Assembly (NCBI GenBank): GCA_016935885.1
Contig: JAFGQA010000389.1
Location: 1-28,135 of the forward strand
DNA: 28,135 bases
Origin: Phycisphaerae bacterium
GTDB taxonomy: Bacteria; Planctomycetota; Phycisphaerae; UBA1845; UTPLA1
Direction of reading: 5' to 3'
The notes under the pieces are model-generated. The model was given only the letters and a program-made list of their open reading frames with translations, searched no databases and had not been told where the DNA came from. Position numbers and translations under genes: made by a program. Shown here piece after piece: positions 7,105-15,517 of the stretch. How positions within the stretch are numbered: position 1 is the stretch's first letter; each line of letters begins with the position of its first letter.

Positions 7105-8684
7105 TGACCCGTAGTACGCGGAGCATGACACGACACCTGGTGGAGAACGCGGCCGGACGCTTGGTCCCCGCGGAAATCAACGGTGTTGAGCGTGTACCCT
7201 TCCTGGGCGTTGGGAAGTATTTTCCCAGCGGCAACAAGGCCGCCCCGCCCATCCGCTCCTGTGTCAATTACCCTGTGGACGGCAACAAGGTCGTTGCCGA
7301 TCTAATCACGGCGATGAAGAATGCCGGCCTGCGCGACGGTATGACCATATCGACGCATCACCATTTCCGCGACGGCGACAAGGTAGGCAACGCGGTCTTT
7401 GATGCGGCTGCCGCCTTGGGTGTCAAGGATCTACGCTGGTTTCCCAGCGCCTCGTTTCCCTGCCATGCGCCGCTGCTTAAGCACCTGGAAAGCGGTGTCA
7501 TCCACCACATCGAAGGCAGCATGAACGGACCACTGGGCGACTTCTGCACCGCGGGCAAGATGCGCGGTATGGGTGTGCTCAGGTCCCACGGCGGAAGATG
7601 GCAGGCAATACAGGACGGCGAAGTCCACATAGACATCGCGGTCATTGCCGCACCGGCGGCAGACCCATTCGGGAACGCCAACGGCGTGACTGGTCCGTCG
7701 GCCTGCGGCCTGCTCGGCTTCGCCCTGGCTGATTCCATATATGCCGACCACTCCATCGTGGTAACCGACAACCTCGTTCCGTTCCCCTGCCTTCCGTGGC
7801 AGATTCAAGGGAACAACATCGATCAGGTGGTGGTGACGGATTGCATCGGCGAACCCGCGAAGATCGTGTCGGGAACGACGCAACTGACCAAGAGTCCGGA
7901 CCGCCTGTTGATCGCAGAGACGACCGCGCAATTCATCCGCGACGCCGGGATCATGAAGGACGGCTTCTCGTTTCAGGCCGGTGCCGGTGGTACGTCACTG
8001 GCGTTTATCGTTTTCTTGAAGGAGATGATGAAGGAGGCAGGCGTCAAATCACGGTTCGTCCGCGGCGGGAGCACGAAATACCTGGTTGAGATGCTCGAAG
8101 AGGGGCTTACAGACTACATTCTGGATGGGCAGACATTCGACCTGGAGGGTGTGAGGTCCATGCGAGAGAACCCCCGCCACCAAGACACCAGCCCGTTCAC
8201 CAGCTACAACTTCCACGGTAAGGGGTGTTTCGCCACCATGCTCGACGTGACCGTTCTCGGCGCCACCGAAGTGGACGTGCAGTTCAACGCCAACGTGGTG
8301 AGCCACTCCGACGGTCGCTTGCTTCACGGGATCGGAGGCTGGCAGAACTGCCTGGCTGGAAAGTGCGTGATTCTCCCGATTCCTTCGATGCGCAACCGCA
8401 TCCCCGTTATCGTTGATCGAGTGACGACTCTGTGCGGACCGGGTGAACTCATCGATGTGGTCATAACCGAGCGTGGAATCGCCATTAACCCAAGAAGGCA
8501 AGACTTGATCGACGCCGTAAGGGGTTCCAATCTGCCTGTGCGCCCGATCCAGGACATTAAGAACGAAGTGGAGGTACTTCTGGGCGGTCCTCCGACGCCG
8601 GCGAGGACTGGAGAGAAGGTCGTCGCAGCCGTCAAATGGGTCGACGGCACGGTCCTGGATTCCGTGTGGCAGGTTGCGACTTGA
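7104..8684 (+). CDS. citF: Citrate lyase alpha subunit (citrate:acetyl-ACP transferase)
   Basis: This is the CoA-transferase-type alpha subunit (526 aa; usual length about 505-510). It swaps acetyl for citryl on the acyl carrier domain. Family signatures in order are GLRDGMTISTHHHFRDGD, SFPCHAPLLKHLESGV, RSHGGRWQAIQDGEVHIDIA, DPFGNANGVTGPSACG, DGFSFQAGAGGTSLA, GGSTKYLVEMLEEGL, EVDVQFNANVVSHSDG, ERGIAINPRR and VVAAVKWVDGTVLDSVWQV. The start at 7104 overlaps the CitD-CitE stop, and AAGGTGG lies just upstream. An in-frame ATG at 7128 would lose eight residues and is a fair alternative. Last gene of the operon, it is followed by two hairpins. The subfamily could equally serve citramalate or homocitrate lyase. 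Confidence 0.88.
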   Translation: MTRSTRSMTRHLVENAAGRLVPAEINGVERVPFLGVGKYFPSGNKAAPPIRSCVNYPVDGNKVVADLITAMKNAGLRDGMTISTHHHFRDGDKVGNAVFDAAAALGVKDLRWFPSASFPCHAPLLKHLESGVIHHIEGSMNGPLGDFCTAGKMRGMGVLRSHGGRWQAIQDGEVHIDIAVIAAPAADPFGNANGVTGPSACGLLGFALADSIYADHSIVVTDNLVPFPCLPWQIQGNNIDQVVVTDCIGEPAKIVSGTTQLTKSPDRLLIAETTAQFIRDAGIMKDGFSFQAGAGGTSLAFIVFLKEMMKEAGVKSRFVRGGSTKYLVEMLEEGLTDYILDGQTFDLEGVRSMRENPRHQDTSPFTSYNFHGKGCFATMLDVTVLGATEVDVQFNANVVSHSDGRLLHGIGGWQNCLAGKCVILPIPSMRNRIPVIVDRVTTLCGPGELIDVVITERGIAINPRRQDLIDAVRGSNLPVRPIQDIKNEVEVLLGGPPTPARTGEKVVAAVKWVDGTVLDSVWQVAT

Positions 8685-8695
8685 GGGCGCACGGT

Positions 8696-8760
8696 TGACC
8701 CCGCGGGTCATCCACCCGTCTGGCCACCTCGGCATGGCAATGCCCCGTCTTCGGCGGGGC
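8696..8760 (+). terminator. Pair of hairpins after the citrate lyase operon
   Basis: TGACCC-CGC-GGGTCA (8696-8710) begins 12 bases after the citF stop. GCCCCG-N7-CGGGGC follows at 8742-8760. Neither is followed by a T-run, so rho-independent termination is not certain. The two operons converge here, so the hairpins may serve either strand. Another small hairpin, CCTCC-TTTTGC-GGAGG, lies at 8820-8835 between two CATGATG copies (8812-8818, 8836-8842). Confidence 0.35.
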
Positions 8761-8843
8761 GATGTATGCGTCCGATGAAGTGCATCTTCAAGCTGGCCTC
8801 GGCTTGCGTGTCATGATGTCCTCCTTTTGCGGAGGCATGATGC

Positions 8844-9065
8844 ATGGCGCAAAAGAAACGCGATCCGAAGAAGGAAGCACTTCGGCGGCACCCGCATCGC
8901 CGCCACGCCCATCACCCAACTCGCCGAACTCCTTCCCGACCGCTGGCAAACCACCGTCGCGAACTGATCCCCGGAGAAAATCAAACGCGCCGAGCAATTG
9001 AAGTGCCAGTGCTTACGATCCTGCGACCTGTTGTTCGCCGGACGGCCACGTCGCTCACACGATAA
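8844..9065 (+). pseudogene. Probable degraded mobile-element gene start
   Basis: An ATG at 8844, 8 bases after GGAGG, opens MAQKKRDPKKEALRRH. This resembles the start of small helix-turn-helix/transposase-associated proteins in planctomycete-type genomes. The frame then loses all protein-like character (His/Arg/Pro-rich). Shortly after, a different frame reads RIAATPITQLAELLPDRW before a stop. This pattern suggests one or more frameshifts in a decayed gene. Family recognition is from memory and weak. The rest of 8761-9189 holds no gene I can support. Confidence 0.3.
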
Positions 9066-9189
9066 CACGCCGTCAGTGAAGAATAGTGATCGCTTGCGCG
9101 GGAATCCATTCTCAGGCACATCATCGCGGGAGACTCCTCCTGCGATTGAGTCTGCGTGTTGCCGTTCACCCATCGTTCTTGATGAGGTT

Positions 9190-10257
9190 TCATCCCACCA
9201 AGTCAACGCCAAGACCCGGCCGATCGGTTGGGGAGATGTAGCCTTTGTGAATCGTCACTGCGTTGTGAGTGGGATCGCCGACCAGGTCCAGGTGGCCGTC
9301 CAGGTCGGCATAGACCACGTTGGGTCGCGCCAGGGCGAAATGGAGACCGGCGGCGATTGCCAAACCGGCCTCGTCCATACAACTGACCATCGCCTCCAAG
9401 CCCGCGGCGTGGGCGACCGAGTTGATATGCAGCGCCTCGGAGATGCCCCCGACCTTCATCAGCTTGATGTTGACCATGTCTACGAATTCGTTTCGAGCCA
9501 GGCGAAAGGCGTCGCGCAAAGTCATCATGCTTTCATCCGCCATGACGGGAATCGACACCGAACGCGTGACCTCACCCAGGAGCTCCGGCATGCCCTTCGG
9601 CGTCGGTTGTTCAAGGAGTTCAAGGTTCGCCGAGCGGGTTTGCTCTACGAAGCGGCGAGCCTCCTCGACGGTATATCCCTGGTTCGCGTCAAACCTGAGC
9701 TCAAGGTCATCGCCGACGGCCTCCCGCACCTTCATCACGCGAACGATGTCCGCCTCGACATCTCGCCCTCCTTTTATCTTTAGACACTTGAATCCCTTCC
9801 GGACCCACTCTCGGGCGCGGGCCACGGTATCATCTTCCGATAGAATCCCTATCGTGATGCTCGTCTTGATCTCCTGCCGATAGCCCCCCAACAGCACCCA
9901 CAACGGCAGGTTGCTGACCTTGCCCAGAATATCAAAGAGTGCCATATCCACGGCAGCACGGGCCGATGGCAGAGAACTCAACTCGGTCGTCAGGGCTTCC
10001 ATCAAGAACAACCACCGCAGGGGATCCGCGTTCCTTAGCACGGGTTCGACGACGCCGGTCAATGCCTGAAAAACGCTCTCCGGTGTTTCACCCGTCACCG
10101 GCAGGTCCGGCGCCGCGCACCCCAATCCCGTCACGCCCCGATCCGTCTCAATGCGAAGGAACACATTGGTCGCCTCATCGACCGTCTCATAGGCGATGGT
10201 GTACGGCGTGCTCAGGCGCATCCTAACCACCCAAGCTTCTGTCCGCGTAATCTTCAT
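9190..10257 (-). CDS. Enolase-superfamily epimerase (dipeptide epimerase / N-acetylglutamate racemase DgcA-like)
   Basis: This is an MR/MLE-group enzyme (355 aa, full length) of the L-Ala-D/L-Glu epimerase type. All catalytic residues are visible: CLKIKGG with K160 and K162; metal ligands D190 (FDANQGY), E216 (LLEQPTPKGMPE) and D241 (MADES); and K268 in NIKLMKVGGISEA, the second acid-base lysine. SCMDE (292-296) near the end of the barrel also fits dipeptide epimerases. Such enzymes invert an alpha carbon next to an amide. Relatives include YcjG/YkfB and DgcA, which racemises N-acetyl-D-glutamate in a D-glutamate catabolic route together with a DUF1611 protein (DgcN). A DUF1611 gene lies in this same operon, which favours a glutamyl substrate. 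The gene starts 5 bases after the stop of the PP-loop/creatininase fusion and is last in its operon. Confidence 0.85.
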   Translation of the reverse strand: MKITRTEAWVVRMRLSTPYTIAYETVDEATNVFLRIETDRGVTGLGCAAPDLPVTGETPESVFQALTGVVEPVLRNADPLRWLFLMEALTTELSSLPSARAAVDMALFDILGKVSNLPLWVLLGGYRQEIKTSITIGILSEDDTVARAREWVRKGFKCLKIKGGRDVEADIVRVMKVREAVGDDLELRFDANQGYTVEEARRFVEQTRSANLELLEQPTPKGMPELLGEVTRSVSIPVMADESMMTLRDAFRLARNEFVDMVNIKLMKVGGISEALHINSVAHAAGLEAMVSCMDEAGLAIAAGLHFALARPNVVYADLDGHLDLVGDPTHNAVTIHKGYISPTDRPGLGVDLVG

Positions 10258-10262
10258 GATTG

Positions 10263-12632
10263 TCAGTACCGGCGTCGCTGGTAGATCTCGTCCAGACTCA
10301 TGCCCTTGAGCTGCTCAACGAATTCGACAAGGTTCCGAATCATCACATCCCACATCTTCTCGCCCTTTTCGCGGGTCGCCTTCGTTGGGTCGCCCAAGAC
10401 GCCGGTCTTCGAGATGCTCTTCGTGTGGGCGTACCAGTCCACGCTCCGCTTCGAGCTGAAATCGAGGTACCGACTCGAAAAGCGAGGCACGCTTCTCTTG
10501 GCCTCATCCAACCTGACTAATTCCGGCCTTGTTGCGAGCGACGTGCTCGTCTCGATTTCACCCGCATGGACGTCGTTGGGGGTTTCGGCCAGGGCTTCAA
10601 CGTCGGCGTCGCTGGTGTCACCGCTGTCAACGCACGTGAAAATGTGGGTGTCGCGGTTGATCATCTGAGCAGCGAAGTGCAAGGCGGGAGTGTTTCCACC
10701 ATGACCATTGATGATCACGAGCTTGGTAATGCCGTTGCGTACACAACTCATGCCAATGTCATACACCAACCCGGACAGTGTCTCGTTGCCGACACTGATC
10801 GTTCCGCTGAAATCCTCATGGTGGTATGACACGCCGTAGGGGACGAGAGGGAGAACCAGGGGTCTGGGTGCGCTGCATGCGGCGCCGACACGCTGCGCCA
10901 AGTACTGTGCGTCGAAGGAATCCGTGTCCACGGGTAGGTGTGGGCCGTGCTGCTCGGTTGCGCCGACCGGCAGCAGGGCGATGTCGACCTCGCGCAATCG
11001 CCGTTTCGCCTGGGGCCAGGTCATTTCACCAAGCAGACAGCCATCGGATGGCGAGTGGCCTGCGGCCGCCTGGCGAACACGACTGCGGCTCGTCGAACCC
11101 GGCACCTCAAAAGTGTAAGGCTGCGTCATGACTTGTTCAGTAGTGGGATCAAAGCGGGTCCACATCCGGCCATTGCGCCAGACAGCCCCCTCTGCGTGCT
11201 CGAGACAGATCCGGTATATGGCCTCTCTTAGGTCATTGGGGATCGTCTCTGGCGGAGATCGGACGGGATCGAACCGCAATTGCAGAATCTCAGGTCGCTC
11301 TTTGGCTCGCACAGGACCCAACCGGGGCTCCGAGATTGAACCTCGCTCCCACAGCATGTGACCCAACTGTTGGACATCCCCGAGGACCTGGTGATTGCCC
11401 TTGGCCTTCAAGTACTCGAGACATTGGGCGATCTGCCGTTTCGTGTACCCGCAGACTTCTGGGTCCGCGCCAAGCGCCGTGAGCATGCCGACAATGCGCC
11501 GGCATTTCTCACATTGTCCACAAGGATATGCTCGATGGTCCTGCACATGCGCGGCGTGGCAGGAAACCTGCAAAGGGTGTATGTCAGGGTACCGGGCGGC
11601 AAGTATCTTCTGAATCAAGAGCTCCGAGAGATGCCGAAGGATCGAGAATTGGGTGACGTTCCAGCGCTTCTGGCGGTAATATCGCGTCAGGGCATTGTCG
11701 AAGTATCGGCTTTGATCATAAAGACCGTCGTAATGTGTGATCCCCCGAGTCGTCTTCCGCCGCGTGGTGTCGTACTCATTGCCGATGACAAGGCGGCCTA
11801 TGCCACGCTTTCTCAGAATAGGCAGCGCGCCGAAAACGAATATTGCCACGGTCCAAAGTCGAATGGGGTAGTCATCAGAACGTCTCCTACCGAAATCTGG
11901 TCGAACAAAAGGTAGGTGCTTCAGCATCCAGGAGAATACACGATCTGAGTTCGTCCATACGCGGGTCGTTTCTGGAACATCGTCTGCGAAGTGGCGATGC
12001 GCATTGATCGCGGTGAACCAGTGTCGACCGGATTCGTTCACGAAGACGGGGTGCGTCTCGACGCCACTTTCCCTCAGCAAGCCGTACGTCAGAAGACTGT
12101 CCTTGCCGCCACTCGAGAGAACGGCATGGCGTGACCGAGCCACAGGCCAGTCGCCAGGCTCTCTCTGGTCGTGGCTCTCACTCTGATGTGTGGTTTCTTC
12201 ATCAAAGACCAGCCTGGCCCTCAAGTAGGAATCCAGCCTCACGGCCGGCAGCTCGGCTGCCGTATCAACGAGAAGCGGATTGGGTTCCAGGAGCTTCTTC
12301 ACATAAATCTCACGAGCCGTGTTCTCGGCCATGTCTGCGAGAAACCGTCGGTCGGCGTCGTCGTACACTCCGTGAAAGACGATTTCGCTGCAAAACAGGC
12401 CGTAATTCAGTGCCACCTGTGCCGCCATCATGCAAGCGAGGTTCAGGGAGGCCGGGTCCGCCGCGTCGAGAACATCCTCTTCAAAGGAATACTGGAAATC
12501 ACACACGTCGTGCTGGTCGCCCTTAACTACCCTATAAGGTGCTGTCACACGGCGAGGCTGGATCTTGACTGGACCGACTTCGAGTCGATCGATGACGGTC
12601 AGACTGGACAGAGCTTGCTCGGTGTTGGGCAT
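10263..12632 (-). CDS. PP-loop ATP pyrophosphatase-creatininase fusion protein
   Basis: The protein is 789 aa and has two halves. Residues 1 to about 470 form an ATP-pyrophosphatase-type enzyme with PP-loop SSGGKDSL (173-180), a conserved-looking GNEYDTTRR (284-292), and a zinc-type cluster made of C358 and CGQCEKC (C371, C374, C377). This resembles QueC and, in size and reaction class, MurL (UDP-MurNAc-L-Ala-L-Glu epimerase, ATP to AMP plus PPi). Residues from about 535 to 789 form a creatininase-family metal amidohydrolase: E560, H562 and D571 (ATEQHGPHLPVDTD), NGHGGNT (642-648) and HAGEIE (689-694). I chose the ATG at 12632 because GAGGG lies 6 bases upstream; an earlier ATG (12695) has no such site. 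The linker at about 500-535 is low complexity. The neighbours suggest glutamyl chemistry. The function of the fusion is unknown to me. Confidence 0.8.
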   Translation of the reverse strand: MPNTEQALSSLTVIDRLEVGPVKIQPRRVTAPYRVVKGDQHDVCDFQYSFEEDVLDAADPASLNLACMMAAQVALNYGLFCSEIVFHGVYDDADRRFLADMAENTAREIYVKKLLEPNPLLVDTAAELPAVRLDSYLRARLVFDEETTHQSESHDQREPGDWPVARSRHAVLSSGGKDSLLTYGLLRESGVETHPVFVNESGRHWFTAINAHRHFADDVPETTRVWTNSDRVFSWMLKHLPFVRPDFGRRRSDDYPIRLWTVAIFVFGALPILRKRGIGRLVIGNEYDTTRRKTTRGITHYDGLYDQSRYFDNALTRYYRQKRWNVTQFSILRHLSELLIQKILAARYPDIHPLQVSCHAAHVQDHRAYPCGQCEKCRRIVGMLTALGADPEVCGYTKRQIAQCLEYLKAKGNHQVLGDVQQLGHMLWERGSISEPRLGPVRAKERPEILQLRFDPVRSPPETIPNDLREAIYRICLEHAEGAVWRNGRMWTRFDPTTEQVMTQPYTFEVPGSTSRSRVRQAAAGHSPSDGCLLGEMTWPQAKRRLREVDIALLPVGATEQHGPHLPVDTDSFDAQYLAQRVGAACSAPRPLVLPLVPYGVSYHHEDFSGTISVGNETLSGLVYDIGMSCVRNGITKLVIINGHGGNTPALHFAAQMINRDTHIFTCVDSGDTSDADVEALAETPNDVHAGEIETSTSLATRPELVRLDEAKRSVPRFSSRYLDFSSKRSVDWYAHTKSISKTGVLGDPTKATREKGEKMWDVMIRNLVEFVEQLKGMSLDEIYQRRRY

Positions 12633-12745
12633 AATGTTCCCTCTAGCGGCCCGTGGCAAGACTGTGGCACCGGCGCCAAAGCCGGGGGTTTTCACGGTCG
12701 GAAACGGCGCTGCCGAAGCGATGTTTTCCCCTCTACCACGGGCTG
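12633..12745 (-). promoter_or_regulatory. 113-base intercistronic leader with long-range inverted repeat
   Basis: This gap lies between the DUF1611 stop and the PP-loop fusion start. It has 8-bp arms GCCCGTGG (12649-12656) and CCACGGGC (12736-12743) that could fold the whole leader. The ribosome binding site (GAGGG, 12639-12643 on the minus strand) lies just outside the arms. A similar purine motif occurs near the other arm. It could be a structured mRNA leader that adjusts translation, or a remnant of lost coding sequence. There is no known riboswitch signature. Confidence 0.3.
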
Positions 12746-13879
12746 CTAGCCCCGTACGGCAGGACCGATCGCCGCCGTCGTGGTGTCATTGGCCTCACGG
12801 AGCCTGTCTTCCAGGCACGACGAAAGGATCTGACATAATCCGGCACTGCCCGACAGCAGAACGTCGTAGGCAGGCAGCGCCGTTTCCTTTCGGATGTCTT
12901 CACAGGCATTCGCGACGTCCAGAGGGCTAAGACCTTCGTGGTTTACGGTGATCGCGACAACAGGTTTCCCTGAGATCACCTTGATTGCCTCGAGCTGTTG
13001 CTTAAGGGGATGTAGCGGATACTGGGGGAAGCCGTCATAGTGTTTCCTGGCGGGGGCGTGTTGGAGGACGATCACATCCGGGCGGGCAGCCGCCAGAATC
13101 TCGTAACCGCCCGGGTACGCCGGATTCAACAGGCCTCCTTGCCCCTCAATCACGATGACGTCTGGCGCTTGCTCTTGCCAGGCGATCCACACCGCATGTT
13201 CGATTTCGCCCGTCAAGAAATCGTTGACTAGCGTATCCAGGATAATACCATACCGTGCCCCCTGCATCCAGGCCGTCTGGCCGGTTCCAACCAGCTCCGC
13301 GCGATACCCGGCTTCACTTAGCCCATCGACAATCAACCAGGCCGTAGTCCGCTTGCCGACGGCCGAATCCGTGCCCAAGACCGCCACTTTCAGTGACTTC
13401 ACTTCGTCGATTTTTCCGTTGAAGAAATGAAGTTCCGACGTGTGTTTCGGCTTACGAATGTCGCGAATGTGAACGCGATATGCGGCGGCCAATCGCGAGA
13501 TCTCCTCGTCCTCAGACAGGTAGTCGTGCAAACCTGAATCGACGTTCAGCCCCATCCGAATGGCTTCGATGAGATCTTCTCGAACCGAAGGCGACAACCT
13601 CCCGCCGTCGGGAGCCAGGCCGACCACCAAGTGGGTAGCAGGGCTTCCCTGTGTGCGGGAAGCCTTGACCGCCGTCTGCACGTTGGCGTGGATTCGAATG
13701 TCATTGGATCGGCCATCAAGGATCTCACCCGCGTCACGCCCTGCCTGCCTGGAGTCGACTACCGAAAGGACCCGATATCGACTTGTGCGGCGCACAAGCC
13801 CATGGGCCGTTTTGCCATTTGTCGTGGTAAATGCCTTCTGGCAGTAGATGATCGCGTTCCCTTCTGGTTTCGACGTCAT
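12746..13879 (-). CDS. DUF1611 family P-loop protein (DgcN-like)
   Basis: The protein (377 aa) has the DUF1611 layout. An N-terminal Rossmann-like part with THLVVGLAPDGGRL (82-95) leads to a C-terminal P-loop domain starting at VAVLGTDSAVGKRTT (165-179). GTGQTAWMQGARYGIILDT, IVIEGQGGLLNP (242-253) and a late region with KPVVAITVNHEGL follow. In marine proteobacteria and haloarchaea the family member DgcN N-acetylates D-glutamate, and its partner DgcA, an enolase-superfamily racemase, inverts the product. A DgcA-like gene is in the same operon here. The gene starts on an ATGA overlap (13876-13879) with the PLP-enzyme gene, which implies translational coupling. The stop TAG at 12746-12748 is followed by a structured gap. 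The exact substrate is inference. Confidence 0.8.
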   Translation of the reverse strand: MTSKPEGNAIIYCQKAFTTTNGKTAHGLVRRTSRYRVLSVVDSRQAGRDAGEILDGRSNDIRIHANVQTAVKASRTQGSPATHLVVGLAPDGGRLSPSVREDLIEAIRMGLNVDSGLHDYLSEDEEISRLAAAYRVHIRDIRKPKHTSELHFFNGKIDEVKSLKVAVLGTDSAVGKRTTAWLIVDGLSEAGYRAELVGTGQTAWMQGARYGIILDTLVNDFLTGEIEHAVWIAWQEQAPDVIVIEGQGGLLNPAYPGGYEILAAARPDVIVLQHAPARKHYDGFPQYPLHPLKQQLEAIKVISGKPVVAITVNHEGLSPLDVANACEDIRKETALPAYDVLLSGSAGLCQILSSCLEDRLREANDTTTAAIGPAVRG

Positions 13880-15003
13880 GTTTTCTTCCCTGTCAAAACA
13901 ACGACATATCGATCGTTCGGAAACGGCTGCTGGCGATGCCGGTCGAGCAGTACGATCAAGCCGGCGGTCGAGGCCGGCAAGACGCTAAAACCCTCCCGCT
14001 CGCGAAGCAACCGAGAGAAATGCAGCATGTTCTTGTCGCTGGCATGACCCGCGAACCCCCCGCTGCTCCTGATGGCATCCAGCGCGAGGTCTCCGTCGAT
14101 GGAGTGCCAGTTGATCAGTGGCTCATTCACCGGGGTCTCCCGGACCCGTTGTGGTGCCAGGTCCTCACAATGGAAGTTGTTCTTCAAGAAGGCACATGCG
14201 ATCGGGTTTTTGCCGAAGGATGATCCGGCAATCATGCGTGGTATTCGGGAGGTCCGTCCACGCCGATAAAGACTTACGAAGCCCCTGTGAATGCCCGCCA
14301 ACGTCGTTCCGTTTGACACCGGCACTGCTACGACCGCGGGGGCATCTCGCAACTCGTCGTAGATCTCATACGCGATCTCACCGTACGCCCTGAGTTGCAA
14401 AGCCGTGTTCGCTCCCCCGGGGTTCGCATCGTAGATCTCGTCCTCCTTGGCTCTCTTGCGTGAAGCTTCTACGGCCTGCTCATAGTCCCCAGGGATGTGA
14501 ACAATCTCCACTCCTGGCAGATCCATTTCGCGGCTGCGTTTGCTGTGGTAGTTTTCGGGAATGTAGATGTAGCAACGCAGCCCGGCGAATGAGGCCGCCA
14601 GAGCCATGGCCGCACCATAGTTTCCACACGTCGCAAGGGTCATGGCGTCGAAACCCCGCCTCAGCGCGTCCATCACCTGAGCAAAGGCAATGCGGTCCTT
14701 CTGCGTCCCGGTCGGGTTGCCGCCTTCAAACTTCAGATAAAGCTGCCGAACTCCAACCTCACGCTCCACGTTCCTCGCGCGGGCCATCGCCGTATCGCCG
14801 ACCTCGGAGTCCACAATGTCCTCGTACGCTTCAAGGCGATCTTCCAGGAGGCGGGTTGGATCGGCAGCAATTTGCTGCTGGGCGCCGTGCTCCGTTGAGA
14901 AACCGACCGTCGCTGGCGCGGCTCCATCGAGAATGGTGTCCACGTAGGCACCTGGCTCGGCATTCAGCATCTGGTTCTGCGTCGATTCGTTGGGATTGGG
15001 CAT
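13876..15003 (-). CDS. Threonine-synthase-like PLP-dependent enzyme (fold type II)
   Basis: The protein is 375 aa counted from the ATG at 15003, which has AGGT 5 bases upstream; a GTG at 15006 is adjacent. It shows fold-type II PLP features: YLKFEGGNPTGTQKDRIAFA, where the Lys of TQKDR is the expected Schiff-base residue; ATCGNYGAAMALAA, the substrate or asparagine loop; and VPVSNGTTLAGIHRGF, the phosphate-binding glycine loop. These place it near threonine synthase and cysteate-synthase-like enzymes, which eliminate or replace a beta or gamma group of an amino acid. Canonical threonine synthase is longer at the N-terminus or has a zinc-like motif, so a specialised role is likely. First gene of the operon; it overlaps the DUF1611 gene by 4 bases. 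I saw no convincing promoter upstream. It could supply or use an amino acid substrate for the glutamyl-modifying enzymes that follow. Confidence 0.8.
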   Translation of the reverse strand: MPNPNESTQNQMLNAEPGAYVDTILDGAAPATVGFSTEHGAQQQIAADPTRLLEDRLEAYEDIVDSEVGDTAMARARNVEREVGVRQLYLKFEGGNPTGTQKDRIAFAQVMDALRRGFDAMTLATCGNYGAAMALAASFAGLRCYIYIPENYHSKRSREMDLPGVEIVHIPGDYEQAVEASRKRAKEDEIYDANPGGANTALQLRAYGEIAYEIYDELRDAPAVVAVPVSNGTTLAGIHRGFVSLYRRGRTSRIPRMIAGSSFGKNPIACAFLKNNFHCEDLAPQRVRETPVNEPLINWHSIDGDLALDAIRSSGGFAGHASDKNMLHFSRLLREREGFSVLPASTAGLIVLLDRHRQQPFPNDRYVVVLTGKKT

Positions 15004-15006
15004 CAC

Positions 15007-15517
15007 TTACCTATACATGACAATGGCCTGCTGATCTGCGTCTCGACGACTGATCCGGATATGTTCTAGATGGATTCTCACGCAGTCTGCGGCGCTTCTT
15101 GACATCAGGCGAAGTCGTCTCGACCGCGGATGAGCTACGGGCGTCACAGGAGGTGGCCTCCCTGCTTGAATCTGTGAGCCCCGGTTCTCCAGGCTGTCCA
15201 GGTTTTGTATTGGCGACGCGTCGGAGCACAAGCGACTGGCCGCCCCACGCCTTTCACCGATCTTGCGGTTGTTCGTGCCATATCCTTGGCCTTGCGCCCG
15301 CCTCAGAAGGCGGCGTATAGGCAACCTGGGGCTGAATCACTCAATACCGTCCAAAAACATACGCCAGGGGCGTGAAGGCTACCTGAAATCAGGATTAAAA
15401 TCCACTAATCTAAGAGAGGGTGCCGTGAGGCACCAGCGCGGAGGACCGGTCTGCTCCAACACTCTTCGGCGTAATGAGGTCATCAATCGCTCCTTCCAAA
15501 AACGGTTCTCCTCCAAT
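15007..15517. other. Intergenic stretch with two hairpins, no gene
   Basis: No coding signal is convincing on either strand. Two small hairpins stand out: CCGCC-TCAGAA-GGCGG (15298-15313), of the GGCGG type common in this window's intergenic DNA, and GGTGCC-GTGA-GGCACC (15419-15434). The sequence separates the start of the PLP-enzyme operon from a transposase remnant and may include the outer part of that element. Terminal inverted repeats could not be recognised. Confidence 0.4.

Noticed and set aside
6025..7131. A 368-codon open frame antisense to the CitD-CitE gene
   Set aside because: It has no recognisable motif, while the + strand encodes an intact, clearly conserved protein.
10263..12632. 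A simple queuosine gene (queC) call for the PP-loop half
   Set aside because: The zinc-type cysteines and PP-loop fit, but the half is about twice QueC length. No queD, queE or queF is nearby, and it is fused to a creatininase domain next to glutamyl-modifying enzymes.
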